Assembly: GCA_963724405.1 (NCBI GenBank)
Contig: CAVRUQ010000011.1
Coordinates: 186,001-250,000 of the forward strand
Length of the DNA stretch: 64,000 nucleotides
Reading direction: 5' to 3'
Source: CAVQBJ01 sp963724405
GTDB lineage: Bacteria > Actinomycetota > Thermoleophilia > Solirubrobacterales > Solirubrobacteraceae
Shown: piece after piece, positions 33,499 through 43,155 of the stretch
How positions within the stretch are numbered: the first letter of the stretch is position 1
Layout: each line of letters begins with the position of its first letter
Notes under the pieces: generated by a model
What the model was told of the DNA's origin: nothing
The model's database searches: none
The model's input: only the letters and a program-made list of their open reading frames with translations
Program-made: the position numbers and the translations under genes

Positions 33499-35862
33499 CT
33501 ACGGCCGCGCGAGCGGGCCGGCCTCGCCGAGCAGGCCCGCCTCGACGGCGCGTGCCACCGCCTCCGATCGCGAGGACGCGTCGAGCTTGCGGTAGACGGC
33601 GTGGGCCTGTGTCTTGACGGTGTTGGCCGAGACGTGCAGCCGCTTGGCGATCTCGCGCAACGACAGGTGAGTGGGGAGGAAGCGCAGGATGCGCAGCTCG
33701 GCCGTCGTGAGCGACGAGGGACCGAGCGGGCCCCGCAGCGCCGTCTCGGCGCGCTCGTCCACGCGACCCCAGGCGTCGTCCAGCCAACCCCGGTACACGA
33801 CCGCGTCCGGTGTCCGCCGTGCCATCCGCGACGCTTCCGCCAGCAGCGTCCCGGCCCGGACGACGTCGGCCAGCCCGAGGGCGGCCCGGGCGAGCAGAAT
33901 CCGCGTGTGCGCTCCGTACCAGGGGATGAAGTCGCCGAGTTGCACCATCAGCTCGGTGGCGCGCCGCAGGCTCTCCTTCGCCTCGTCGGCCCGCCCGTCG
34001 TGTGCCTGTACGGCGGCCGCGGCGGCGAAGGCGAGCGCCGCCGTCGAGGCGTGCGCGAGTGCTCCCGCGTCGACGGCCCGCCGCGCGCGCGCGATCGCCT
34101 CCTCGGCCGCGTCCCAGTCGTCCTGCTCGATCGCGATCATCGCGAGCTGGGCCAGGCAGAGGGCGGCACTGAGCGGGGCGGCCACCGCGCTGCGATGTGC
34201 GCCTTCCTCGAGGCGTTGACGAGCGCGGGACCGGTCGCCCGTCAGGTAGTCGGCGCTGCCGGCGAGCAGGCAGCAGACTCCGCGCCACGGACTGTCGTCG
34301 GGCTCGAGCGCGTAGGCGCGCATCGCCGCGCGTTCCATCTGGGCGGCTCCGCCTCGCGCTGCCGCCGCCTCGACGATCGCGATGCCGGTCTCCAGAGCGG
34401 GAGCCGGGTCGCCCCCCTCGCGGCGCCGGGCGCCGGCGGCGGCGAGCGCCCAGTGCTCGGCGCGTGCGACGTCGCCTCGCGCGAGGTGGCTGTGCGCGGC
34501 CGTCAGCGCGAGGGTCGCGGTTCGGGCGAGCTGCTCGTCGCCGAAGGCGGCGATCCACCGTTGCAGCCGGTCGCCCTGGCCGCGGGCGACGTAGCGCAGA
34601 ACGTTGGCCCAGAGGAGCTCACCCGCGCGCTCGGCGTCCGCCGCGGCCACGGCGTGCTCGATGGCACGGTCGACATCGCCGCGCTCGGCGTACCAGTCAC
34701 TCGCGCGTCGGTGCAACCGCCGGGCGAGGGTCGGCTCGGACCGGCTCAGCTCCGCCCCGAGCATGTCCCGCAGCAGGCCCGGCCAGCGGCACCGGCCATC
34801 GCTCGGCTGCAGCGGGACGAGCAGCTTGCGTCGGACGAGCCGGGCGACCATCGCCGCCGACTCCTCGCGCTCGAGCAGCGCGTCACATGCCGGACCCGAC
34901 AGCTCGTCGAGGACCGACGCGCACCGGAGAAACCGGCGGTCCGCGGCCGACAGCTGCGCGAGCACCTCGTCGTGCAGGTACTCGGCCACGAGGCGGTCGT
35001 CGCCCGAGAAGCGGTCCGCGGCCCTCGAGGGGTCGCTCTCGGCCCGAAGCGACAGGGCGGCGAGATAGAGCGCGGCCGGCCATCCCCCGGTCCGCTCCAC
35101 CAGCCGCTCGAGCGGCGCCGGGTCGAGGTCGAGTCCGGCGGCCCGCAGCAGGGTGCCCGCCTCGCGGGTGCTCAGGGCGAGGTCGTGAGCGTCCACCTCG
35201 ACGAGCGCGCGCGAGGCGCGCAGCCGGGCCACCGGGAGCGCCGGCGCGACGCGCGACGCGAGCGCCACCCGAGCGCCCACCGGCAGATGGCCACGGAGCA
35301 CCTCGATGACGTCCCGCAGCACCGACGGGCGCAGGCGGTGCGCGTCGTCGAGGACGAGGACGAAGCTCGCCGATGCTCTGGCCCCCCGCGCCCCGCGCAG
35401 CGCCTTCGGCGAGGACGTCGCCGCCGGGCGGCTGCCGCCGGCGCGCAGCGAGGCGAGCATCGCGCGCAACGCCGACTGCTCGACGTCGGCATGGCGCAGC
35501 GCCTCGGCGATGGCGGCCGCGAGGCGCGCGGCATCGTCGTCACGCTCGTCGAGCGTCACCCACACGAACGGCCGCTCATCGACCGCCGCCCACTCCGAGA
35601 GCAACGTCGTCTTGCCGTACCCCGCGGGCGCGGTGATGAGCGTCAGCCATGCGTCGCGGCCGGCGCACAGGCGCCGGACGAGCTCCGGGCGGCTGACGTG
35701 GTCCGATCCGAACCGCGGCACCGCGAGCCGTCGGGCGAGGCGCGACGGCTCGCGCGGCGTGCGGGCCACGCTTCGGGCCCGGCTCGGTGGCGGGATGGCC
35801 CCGGTCGCCGACGGACGCGGCGGACGTGGGCGTCTCGCGCGGATCGGCGCCGCCTGCGCCAC
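33499..35862 (-). CDS. MalT-type LuxR-family transcriptional regulator
   Basis: 787 residues from GTG 35862 (the open frame reaches ATG 35973). A P-loop ATPase with TAPAGYGKTTLL, Walker B-like LVLDDAHRL and ALASRV, a winged-helix region, TPR-like repeats, and a C-terminal LuxR helix-turn-helix (LTTAELRILRFLPTHLSLREIA, then ANTVKTQAHAVYRKL). Such regulators activate transcription as ligand- and ATP-bound oligomers. It lies in the middle of the genes whose promoters carry the ATCACCC-N5-GGGTGAT palindrome, and is the leading candidate to bind it. The true start is uncertain. Confidence 0.88.
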   Translation of the reverse strand: MAQAAPIRARRPRPPRPSATGAIPPPSRARSVARTPREPSRLARRLAVPRFGSDHVSRPELVRRLCAGRDAWLTLITAPAGYGKTTLLSEWAAVDERPFVWVTLDERDDDAARLAAAIAEALRHADVEQSALRAMLASLRAGGSRPAATSSPKALRGARGARASASFVLVLDDAHRLRPSVLRDVIEVLRGHLPVGARVALASRVAPALPVARLRASRALVEVDAHDLALSTREAGTLLRAAGLDLDPAPLERLVERTGGWPAALYLAALSLRAESDPSRAADRFSGDDRLVAEYLHDEVLAQLSAADRRFLRCASVLDELSGPACDALLEREESAAMVARLVRRKLLVPLQPSDGRCRWPGLLRDMLGAELSRSEPTLARRLHRRASDWYAERGDVDRAIEHAVAAADAERAGELLWANVLRYVARGQGDRLQRWIAAFGDEQLARTATLALTAAHSHLARGDVARAEHWALAAAGARRREGGDPAPALETGIAIVEAAAARGGAAQMERAAMRAYALEPDDSPWRGVCCLLAGSADYLTGDRSRARQRLEEGAHRSAVAAPLSAALCLAQLAMIAIEQDDWDAAEEAIARARRAVDAGALAHASTAALAFAAAAAVQAHDGRADEAKESLRRATELMVQLGDFIPWYGAHTRILLARAALGLADVVRAGTLLAEASRMARRTPDAVVYRGWLDDAWGRVDERAETALRGPLGPSSLTTAELRILRFLPTHLSLREIAKRLHVSANTVKTQAHAVYRKLDASSRSEAVARAVEAGLLGEAGPLARP

Positions 35863-36015
35863 TACCGAACCCCGCGCGGACAGGGGCTCGCAGAGGAGCT
35901 GGAAACGCGCCGACCGGCCATGCCCACAGGATTCTCGCCCGGAGGGTGGTCGGGCAAGGTGGCAGACCGGCATGTTCGCGGGAGGTACGCACTACCGGTC
36001 GGCGGCGTCGACGCG

Positions 36016-36034
36016 ATCATCCGCATTGGATGAT
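36016..36034. promoter_or_regulatory. Regulon palindrome (ATCATCC-GCATT-GGATGAT)
   Basis: A perfect 7-5-7 dyad. It differs from the consensus by a symmetric C to T / G to A change, so symmetry is preserved. Its centre (36025) is 30 bp before TAGCCT. Confidence 0.55.
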
Positions 36035-36176
36035 GCCGCGCGTCGGTGGACCGCTAGCCTCGAAACCAGCGCGGGGGCGTGTCCGCGGGGCCGTGTCCCG
36101 CTCGGTCGTCGTCTGGCCGCCGCCCCCTCCCGGTGGCCAGACGCGTTTTCGGCGCGCGCGCCGCGCGGTCACCGCT

Positions 36177-36195
36177 TTCACCCGGTTGGGGGGAT
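36177..36195. promoter_or_regulatory. Regulon palindrome (TTCACCC-GGTTG-GGGGGAT)
   Basis: 12 of 14 positions match the consensus. Its centre (36186) is 30 bp before the TAGGCT -10 box of the AhpD-like gene, whose ATG follows 9 nt after that box. Confidence 0.45.
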
Positions 36196-36230
36196 GAACG
36201 GCCGGTCCGCGCTTCTAGGCTGCGACCACG

Positions 36231-36563
36231 ATGGATCGCACCGAGGAGCTTCTCCGTCGTCTGGCGCTCAACGACGAGCGTTCGGTGGCGATGGTCCTCA
36301 CGAGCGGATCGCCGCCTCGCGAGGACGACGTGCTCGGGGCGAAGGTGGAGCTGTTCGTGCAGCTCGGCGCCCTGCTCGCGCTCGGCGCGGCCACGAGCTC
36401 GCTCCGTCGGACGGTCGAGCGCGCACGCGCCGCCGGCGCGACCGAGTCCGAGCTCGTCGGCGTGCTCATCGCCGTCGGGCCGGCCGTCGGGCTGGCGCGT
36501 CTCGTCGCGACCGCGCCGCGGCTGGCGAGCGCGATCGGCTACGACCTCGGCGACGGCGAGTGA
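36231..36563 (+). CDS. AhpD/carboxymuconolactone-decarboxylase-like protein, copy 2
   Basis: 110 residues, paralogous to the protein at 33103-33474 (shared VQLGALLALGAATSSLRRTV and LVGVLIAVGPAVGLARLV-type segments). It has no cysteine at all, so no AhpD redox chemistry. It is preceded by a regulon palindrome and a TAGGCT -10 box 9 nt before the ATG. zwf starts 81 nt downstream on the same strand, so it may head the zwf operon. Confidence 0.8.
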   Translation: MDRTEELLRRLALNDERSVAMVLTSGSPPREDDVLGAKVELFVQLGALLALGAATSSLRRTVERARAAGATESELVGVLIAVGPAVGLARLVATAPRLASAIGYDLGDGE

Positions 36564-36644
36564 TGCACCCGTGAACAAGGCGTCGAAGTCACTGGAAACG
36601 CATTACCGTTGACCCCACGTTCGAGCGAACAAGAGGAGATTCAC

Positions 36645-38087
36645 GTGGCTACCGACGTCGACGTCCGATCCGAAGGCCTCCCGCAGACACGTGACTCCGA
36701 GGGACAGGCCGACGTGCTGGTCGTGTTCGGGATCACCGGCGACCTGGCCAAGGTGATGACGTTCCGGTCGCTGTACTGCCTCGAGAAGCGCGGCGCGCTC
36801 AACTGCCCGATCGTCGGCGTGGCATCCGACGACTGGTCGATCGATCAGCTCCGCGAGCACGCGCGAACGGCAACCGTGAACGCCGGCGAGACCCTCGACG
36901 AGGAGGTGTTCCGGCGCTTCGCGGAGCGCCTGTCCTACGTGCAGGGCGACTTCACCGACCCGGGCACGTTCACCCGCGTCGCCGAGGCGATCCCCGATGC
37001 GCGGTTGCCCGTCTTCTACCTCGAGATCCCGCCCTTCCTGTTCGCTACGGTCATCAAGGGCCTTCGCGACGCCGGTCTCACCTCCGGCGCGCGCGTCGTG
37101 GTCGAGAAGCCGTTCGGCCACGACCTCGCCTCCGCCCGCGCGCTCGCGGCGGAGATCCACCGGTACATCGACGAGTCGCAGCTGTACCGCATCGACCACT
37201 TCCTCGGGAAGATGGGCCTGCAGGAGTTTCTCTACCTGCGTTTCGCGAACACCGTGCTCGAGCCGGTGTGGAATCGCCACTACATCTCGAGCGTCCAGAT
37301 CACGATGGCCGAGGACTTCGGCGTCGAGGACCGCGGCCACTTCTACGATCGCGTGGGGGCGCTGCAGGACGTGGTCGTCAACCACCTCATGCAGCTTGTC
37401 GCCATCGCGGCGATGGAGGCGCCGGCCGGGGCGGACGCGCGCACGCTCAAGGACGCCAAGTTCGCCGTCTTCCGCTCGATGGAGGACGCGAATCCGCGCC
37501 ACTACGTGCGGGGCCAGTACGACGGCTATCTCGACATCGACGGCGTCGCCGAGGGCTCCGGGACGGAGACCTACGCGGCGCTGCGCCTCGACATCGACAA
37601 TTGGCGCTGGGCGGGCGTGCCCTTCTTCATCCGCACCGGCAAGTGCCTGCCGGTGACGCAGACCGAGCTGCGCCTCGTGTTTCGTCGCCCGCCGAGACTC
37701 GGGTTCGTCTCCAAGGCCCGCCGGCCCCCGGTCGAGAACCAGTTCGTCGTCAGGCTCGATCCGAGCACCGGGACACGCCTGGTCATCGATGCTCTGCGCG
37801 CCGACCACACCGATCCGGACCGGGTCGACCTCGACGTCGAGTTCGCCGAGCAGGGCGGAGAGGCGCCGACCCCGTACGAGGTCCTCCTGCACGCGGCGAT
37901 GGACGGCGACAGCAGCATGTTCACGCGCCAGGACAGCGTCGAGGAGGCGTGGCGGGTGATGCAGCCGCTGCTCGACGCGCCGCCGCCCTTGCATCGCTAC
38001 GCCCCGGGCTCATGGGGGCCGGAGGCGGCGGATGAGCTCGTCTCCGGCTTCAATCGCTGGGAGCAGCCGTGGGTGGTGGGGTCATGA
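36645..38087 (+). CDS. zwf: Glucose-6-phosphate dehydrogenase
   Basis: 480 residues. Oxidises glucose 6-phosphate to 6-phosphogluconolactone with NAD(P), the entry step of the pentose phosphate pathway. The active-site peptide is RIDHFLGK (residues about 185-192) and EKPFGHDL is intact. The cofactor motif reads GITGDLAKVM, where GASGDLxxRK is usual, and the residue after LGK is Met, not Glu, so this is a divergent branch. The start is the GTG at 36645, with AGGAG (36634-36638) 6 nt upstream. Its stop overlaps the GH15 start (ATGA). Confidence 0.93.
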   Translation: MATDVDVRSEGLPQTRDSEGQADVLVVFGITGDLAKVMTFRSLYCLEKRGALNCPIVGVASDDWSIDQLREHARTATVNAGETLDEEVFRRFAERLSYVQGDFTDPGTFTRVAEAIPDARLPVFYLEIPPFLFATVIKGLRDAGLTSGARVVVEKPFGHDLASARALAAEIHRYIDESQLYRIDHFLGKMGLQEFLYLRFANTVLEPVWNRHYISSVQITMAEDFGVEDRGHFYDRVGALQDVVVNHLMQLVAIAAMEAPAGADARTLKDAKFAVFRSMEDANPRHYVRGQYDGYLDIDGVAEGSGTETYAALRLDIDNWRWAGVPFFIRTGKCLPVTQTELRLVFRRPPRLGFVSKARRPPVENQFVVRLDPSTGTRLVIDALRADHTDPDRVDLDVEFAEQGGEAPTPYEVLLHAAMDGDSSMFTRQDSVEEAWRVMQPLLDAPPPLHRYAPGSWGPEAADELVSGFNRWEQPWVVGS

Positions 38088-40099
38088 GCGCCGTCTCCCA
38101 CAGCAAGCCTGCTCGCGCCAACGGCAAGGCCGATGGCGGCAGGCCGGGCAAGAAGGACGGCAAGCCGGCGACCGAGCGCGCGCCGCAGAGCGCCGCGATG
38201 CCGTCGCCGTTCCCGCCGATCGCCGACTACGCCTTCCTGTCCAACTGCCACACCGGCGCGCTCGTCGCCCCCGACGGCTCGGTCGACTGGCTGTGCGTGC
38301 CGCGCTTCGACTCGCCGAGCATCTTCGGGACGCTGCTCGATCGCGAGGCGGGGCTGTGGCGGGTCGGGCCGTTCGGCGTGAACACGCCGATCGCGCGCTA
38401 CTACGAGCCCGGCACGAACGTGCTGCTCACGACGTGGAGAACTCCGTCCGGATGGCTGTGCGTGCGCGACGCGCTCACGATGGGCCCGACGGTCGGGGAG
38501 GACCACGTCACTCCGCACACGCGGCCGCCGGCCGACGAGGATGCCGACCACATGCTCGTTCGGTCGGTGCTGTGCTTCGAGGGCGAGGTCGAGCTCGAGC
38601 TCGTGTGTGAGCCCGTGTTCGACTACGGCCGCGAGCCGGCGCGCTGGACGCTCGTGGGCGGCGATCGGCACGTCGCCGACGCGACCGCGGCGGGACAGAC
38701 GGTGCGCCTGCAGACCGACCTGCAGCTCGGCATCGAGGGCAACCGCGTGCGCGCGCGACGGGTGCTGCGCAAGGACGAGCAGGCATACTGCGCGCTGTCG
38801 TGGGCGCATGAGCTCGAGACCCCGCCCGACGTCGCCGATGCCAGCCGGCGTCTGGACGCCACGACGCGCTACTGGCGGCGCTGGATCGGACAGGCCCACC
38901 GGATGCCCGACCATCGCTGGCGAGAGGCGCTGCAGCGGTCGGCGCTGACCGTGAAGGGCCTCACCTACATTCCCACCGGGGCGACCGTCGCGGCGCTCAC
39001 GACGTCGCTGCCCGAGACCCCGGGCGGCGAGCGCAACTGGGACTACCGCTACACGTGGATGCGCGACACCACGTTCACGCTCCAGGCGCTGCACATGCTC
39101 GGGCTCGACTGGGAGGCCGACGAGTTCATGCAGTTCATCGCCGACATCGAGCGCAACGATGACGGCGGCCTGCAGATCATGTACGGGATCGACGGGCGGC
39201 GCGACCTCACGGAGTCGACGCGCGACGATCTGACCGGGTACGCCGGCGCGCGCCCGGTGCGCGTCGGCAACGGCGCCTTCGATCAGCGCCAGAACGACGT
39301 GTTCGGGGCGGTGCTCGACTCGGTCCTGTTGCACACCGAGCACAGCCAGCGTCTCCCGCGCCGCCTGTGGCCGGTCGTCGAGAGCCAGGCCGAATGCGCC
39401 ACGCGCGTGTGGCGCGAGCCGGATCAGGGCATCTGGGAGGCCCGGGGCAAGCCGCAGCACTATGTCTCGTCCAAGCTGATGTGCTGGGTGGCCATGGATC
39501 GCGCGGCGAAGCTGGCGGTGATCCGCGACGACCGCGATCTGGCCGAGCAGTGGCGGACCACGGCCGACGAGATCCACGCCGACATCCTCGCCCACGGCGT
39601 CACCGATGGGGGCGTGCTTCGTCAGCACTACGCCACCGACTCGCTCGACGCGTCGACGCTGCTCGCCGCGCTGTTCGGCTTCCTGCCCGGCGACAGCGAG
39701 GTCATGCACGGCACGGTGATCGCGATCGAGAGGGACCTGACCGAGAACGGGTTCGTCCTTCGCTACCGCACCGGCGAGACCGACGACGGCCTGTCGGGGA
39801 AGGAGGGGACGTTCCTCATCTGCTCGTTCTGGCTCGTGTCGGCGCTGTCGATCGTCGGTGAGCAGCAGCGCGCGCGAGATCTGATGGAGCGTCTGCTGAA
39901 GGTGTCATCCCCGCTCGGGTTGTACGCCGAGGAGTTCGATTCCGACACCGGGCGGCATCTGGGCAACTTCCCCCAGGCCTTCTCGCACCTCGCCCTGCTC
40001 GAGGCGGCGGCGCGCATCATCCTCAACGAACGCCTCGAGGCCGAGGGGTTCGCCTCCGCCGGCACGCACAGGGGGCCGCCGCTGCACGTCGCCCCGTAG
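38084..40099 (+). CDS. GH15 family glucosidase / trehalase
   Basis: 671 residues. An N-terminal Lys/Gly-rich leader, a beta-sandwich domain beginning ADYAFLSNCHTGALV, then the (alpha/alpha)6 barrel with RNWDYRYTWMRDTTF and the late catalytic region GTFLICSFWLVSAL and NFPQAFSHLALLEAA. This is the layout of actinobacterial GH15 proteins, which include mycobacterial trehalase; glucoamylase-type activity is also possible. Translationally coupled to zwf, so glucose released may feed the pentose phosphate pathway. Confidence 0.92.
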   Translation: MSAVSHSKPARANGKADGGRPGKKDGKPATERAPQSAAMPSPFPPIADYAFLSNCHTGALVAPDGSVDWLCVPRFDSPSIFGTLLDREAGLWRVGPFGVNTPIARYYEPGTNVLLTTWRTPSGWLCVRDALTMGPTVGEDHVTPHTRPPADEDADHMLVRSVLCFEGEVELELVCEPVFDYGREPARWTLVGGDRHVADATAAGQTVRLQTDLQLGIEGNRVRARRVLRKDEQAYCALSWAHELETPPDVADASRRLDATTRYWRRWIGQAHRMPDHRWREALQRSALTVKGLTYIPTGATVAALTTSLPETPGGERNWDYRYTWMRDTTFTLQALHMLGLDWEADEFMQFIADIERNDDGGLQIMYGIDGRRDLTESTRDDLTGYAGARPVRVGNGAFDQRQNDVFGAVLDSVLLHTEHSQRLPRRLWPVVESQAECATRVWREPDQGIWEARGKPQHYVSSKLMCWVAMDRAAKLAVIRDDRDLAEQWRTTADEIHADILAHGVTDGGVLRQHYATDSLDASTLLAALFGFLPGDSEVMHGTVIAIERDLTENGFVLRYRTGETDDGLSGKEGTFLICSFWLVSALSIVGEQQRARDLMERLLKVSSPLGLYAEEFDSDTGRHLGNFPQAFSHLALLEAAARIILNERLEAEGFASAGTHRGPPLHVAP

Positions 40100-40153
40100 C
40101 GGCGCGCTCGACCCCAGCCATTCGGACTCCAACGATCAGACGAAGGCGGACCC

Positions 40154-41743
40154 GTGGACCACTACGACGTCATCATCATCGGCACCGGTGCCGGAGGTGG
40201 CACGCTCGCGCGCCATCTCGCCCCCACCGGAAAGCGGGTGCTGCTGCTCGAGCGCGGCGGCTGGCTCAAGCGCGAGCCGCAGAACGTCATGGCCGAGGAG
40301 GTGTTCGTGAAGAACCGCTACGTGTCGCCCGACACGTGGCATGACGAACAGGGCAAGCCGTTCCGGCCCCAGATCCACTACTACGTCGGGGGCGCCACGA
40401 AGCTCTACGGCGCCGCCCTCTACCGGCTGCGCGAGCGGGACTTCGGCGAGTTGCGCCACCGCGACGGGATCTCGCCGGCCTGGCCGATCGACTACGGCGC
40501 CATGGAGCCGTACTACACCCTCGCCGAGCAGATGTACTGCGTCCACGGCGCTCGCGGTGAGGATCCCACCGAGCCGCCGTCATCCGGCCCCTATCCGTTC
40601 CCCCCCGTGTCGCACGAGCCCCGGATCCAGCAGCTCTCCGACGATCTGGCGGCGCTCGGGCACCACCCGTTCCACGCCCCGTGTGGGGTGCTCCTGAACG
40701 AGTCCAACCTGCCCTACAGCACGTGTATGCGCTGCGACGACTGCGACGGGTTCCCCTGCCTGCTGCACGCCAAGTCCGACGCCGAGGTCCTCGGGGTGCG
40801 TCCGGCGCTCGAGCACGGCAACGTCGAGCTGATGATCGACGCCGAGGCGCTGCGGCTGATCACCGGCTCGTCGGGTCGCATCGTGACCGGCGTCGAGGTC
40901 GAGCACGCGGGCGCGCGCGAGACGCTGACGGCCGACATCGTCGTCGTCTCCTGCGGGGCGGCGAACTCGGCCAGGCTCCTGCTCATGTCGGCCGACGAGC
41001 ACCATCCGGACGGCCTCGCCAACGGCTCCGGCCAGGTGGGCCGCAACTACATGTTCCACAACAGCCAGGCGGTGCTCGCGCTCTCCAAGGAGGAGAACCC
41101 GACGGTGTTCCAGAAGACGCTCGGGCTCAACGACTTCTATTTCTCGGGGCCCGACAGCGACTATCCGCTCGGCAACATCCAGATGGTCGGCAAGTCGCAG
41201 GCGCCGATGTTCCGAGGGGAGAAGCCGGTCGAGACGTTGCTGGCACCCACCCGGTCGCTGGAGGACGTTGCCCGACACGCCGTCGACTTCTGGCTGTCCA
41301 CCGAGGATCTACCGCTACCCGAGAACCGTGTCACCGTCGACGCCGAGGGCACGATCACGCTCGCCTACCGGCCGACCAACGAGGTGCCGAAAGAACGCCT
41401 GCTCGCGCAGCTGAAGTCGATGCTCGGCGACCTGGGCATGGAGCACCATCACCTGCTTCCGCGCCGCGTCTACCTCAAGAACGATATCCCGGTCGCGGGC
41501 TGCGCGCACCAGGCCGGCACCTGCCGCTTCGGCGCCGACCCGGCGACCTCGGTCCTCGACGTCAACTGCCGCGCTCACGAGCTCGACAACCTGTACGTGG
41601 TCGACACGAGCTTCTTCCCGAGCATCGGCGCCGTGAACCCGGCGCTCACGGCGATGGCCAACGCGCTGCGCGTGGGGGATCACCTCCGCGAGCGGCTCGG
41701 CGCCGCGGCGCCGGCGCGAGCCGAGGTGGGCGCGGACGCCTGA
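40154..41743 (+). CDS. GMC-family FAD oxidoreductase
   Basis: 529 residues from a GTG. It has the FAD-binding GTGAGGGTLA at residues 10-19, the cofactor loop GGATKLYGAALYR, and a C-terminal GMC region (AGTCRFG, LYVVDTSFFPS, NPALTAMANALR). A cysteine-rich insert CMRCDDCDGFPC in the middle is typical of the choline-dehydrogenase/gluconate-dehydrogenase-like actinobacterial subgroup. It probably oxidises a sugar or alcohol. It follows GH15 after 54 nt, in keeping with a sugar-oxidation operon with zwf. Confidence 0.9.
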   Translation: MDHYDVIIIGTGAGGGTLARHLAPTGKRVLLLERGGWLKREPQNVMAEEVFVKNRYVSPDTWHDEQGKPFRPQIHYYVGGATKLYGAALYRLRERDFGELRHRDGISPAWPIDYGAMEPYYTLAEQMYCVHGARGEDPTEPPSSGPYPFPPVSHEPRIQQLSDDLAALGHHPFHAPCGVLLNESNLPYSTCMRCDDCDGFPCLLHAKSDAEVLGVRPALEHGNVELMIDAEALRLITGSSGRIVTGVEVEHAGARETLTADIVVVSCGAANSARLLLMSADEHHPDGLANGSGQVGRNYMFHNSQAVLALSKEENPTVFQKTLGLNDFYFSGPDSDYPLGNIQMVGKSQAPMFRGEKPVETLLAPTRSLEDVARHAVDFWLSTEDLPLPENRVTVDAEGTITLAYRPTNEVPKERLLAQLKSMLGDLGMEHHHLLPRRVYLKNDIPVAGCAHQAGTCRFGADPATSVLDVNCRAHELDNLYVVDTSFFPSIGAVNPALTAMANALRVGDHLRERLGAAAPARAEVGADA

Positions 41744-41757
41744 CCGCGACGCTGCGC

Positions 41758-43155
41758 CTACGCCGGCGACGCGGTCGCCGGTCGCACGGCCGCGGCGTCG
41801 GCGCCGAGCTCGCGCGTGACATCGGCGTCCGCGGGCTCGCCCCAGTCGATGTGCGCCCCGCTCGAGCGCTGGTCGAGCACCTGCGGGCCGCCCGTCTTGG
41901 AGAAGTAGTCCCAGCCCCAGTCGATGAACGCCTCGACGCGATTGCGCACGCCGGCCATCAGCGCCGCGTGCACGCCGAGCCAGGCCGCGAAGGCGACCGG
42001 ACCGTGGAGCTCGTGGCGGTGCGCGCCCACCTCGGCCACGGCGGCTCCGCGCCCGATCATCGCCATGATCCCCTTGTCGTGGTATCGGAAGGGCTTGCGC
42101 TCCTTGCCCGCGATCTCGTCGAGGATGTTCTGAGCGATCCACGTCCCGCTCTGGAGCGCCACCGACCCGAGCTGCGGGAACGGGTGACCGTCCGGGCCCG
42201 GGATGTTGGCCATGTCGCCGGCGACGTACAGGCCCGGGAAGCCGTCGACGGTGAAATCGTCCCGTACGTCGATGCGACCGCCGCGTCCGGGCGCCGGGCC
42301 ACAGTTCGCCGCGATCGGCGCGGCCATCAGGCCTCCGGCCCACACGACGCAGCGCGTCTGGATCGTCGTTCCGTCCGACAGGAGCACGTGATCGGGCGCC
42401 ACCTCCTTGACGCCGGTGCCGAGTCGCAGCTGCACACCGCGGTCCTCGAGCACCTTCGCGGCGTACGCGTGAGCGTGCTCGGAGAATCCGTTGAGCACGA
42501 GGTTTCCGTGGTCGATGAGATGGATCTGCGCCGTGTCGACCGGGAGGTCGTGGTACTCGACCGTCATCGCCTCGTGGATCATGTCCGCCAGCGCACCGGC
42601 CGTCTCGGTGCCGGTGGCACCGGCACCGACGACGACGAAGTTGAGCGCTCCCTGCTCGAGCCGCGATGGGTCCTCGTCGGCGGCCTCGAACACCGCGAGG
42701 ATGCGCGCACGCAGCCGCTCCGCGTCGGCCACCGAGTAGAGCGGAAAGGCGTGGGTGTCCGCGCCGGGGGTGTTGAAGAAGTTCGCCTGCGCGCCCGCGG
42801 CCAGAACGAGCACGTCACCGTGGAAGGTCAGGCCGTCGTCCGTCGTCACCGTCAGCGCCGCCGGGTCGACGGCGGTCACGCGGCCGAGCTTCACGTCGAC
42901 GTTGTCGTGATCGTGGAAGGCCTGGCGGAGCGAGTAGGCGATGTCCGCCGCCCCGAGCTGGGCCGTGGCCACCTGGTAGAGCAGGGGCTGGAACTGGTGG
43001 TAGTTGTGCTGATCGATGAGGGTGACGCGCACGCCCTTCTTGCCGGCGAGCGCACGGGCGCAGCCGAGTCCGGCGAATCCGCCCCCGACGATGACGACGT
43101 GCGTGCGGGTCTCGTCGTCCGTCATGGCGGCGGGCTCCTCCGTCGGACCGCTCAT
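41758..43155 (-). CDS. ndh: Type II NADH dehydrogenase (NDH-2)
   Basis: 465 residues. Two dinucleotide folds: FAD GGGFAGLGCA near residue 25 and NADH GAGATGTETAGAL in the middle. The quinone-region motif QPLLYQVATAQL and the ending of the catalytic domain (VAGDMANIPGPDG, PQLGSVALQSG) are characteristic. It passes electrons from NADH to menaquinone without proton pumping, bound to the inner face of the membrane by its C-terminal part. The start overlaps the stop of the DUF1269 gene (ATGA), so both are under the palindrome at 43741. Confidence 0.92.
   Translation of the reverse strand: MSGPTEEPAAMTDDETRTHVVIVGGGFAGLGCARALAGKKGVRVTLIDQHNYHQFQPLLYQVATAQLGAADIAYSLRQAFHDHDNVDVKLGRVTAVDPAALTVTTDDGLTFHGDVLVLAAGAQANFFNTPGADTHAFPLYSVADAERLRARILAVFEAADEDPSRLEQGALNFVVVGAGATGTETAGALADMIHEAMTVEYHDLPVDTAQIHLIDHGNLVLNGFSEHAHAYAAKVLEDRGVQLRLGTGVKEVAPDHVLLSDGTTIQTRCVVWAGGLMAAPIAANCGPAPGRGGRIDVRDDFTVDGFPGLYVAGDMANIPGPDGHPFPQLGSVALQSGTWIAQNILDEIAGKERKPFRYHDKGIMAMIGRGAAVAEVGAHRHELHGPVAFAAWLGVHAALMAGVRNRVEAFIDWGWDYFSKTGGPQVLDQRSSGAHIDWGEPADADVTRELGADAAAVRPATASPA

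Larger units (their letters stand above)
35863..36230. other. Divergent control region between the MalT-type regulator and AhpD-like copy 2
   Basis: 368 nt without a supported gene. It holds two copies of the regulon palindrome (36016-36034 and 36177-36195), each 30 bp before a CTAGSCT-type -10 box pointing rightwards (TAGCCT at 36055-36060, TAGGCT at 36216-36221). This suggests two tandem promoters for the AhpD-like gene. I did not find an equally good leftward promoter. Confidence 0.5.
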
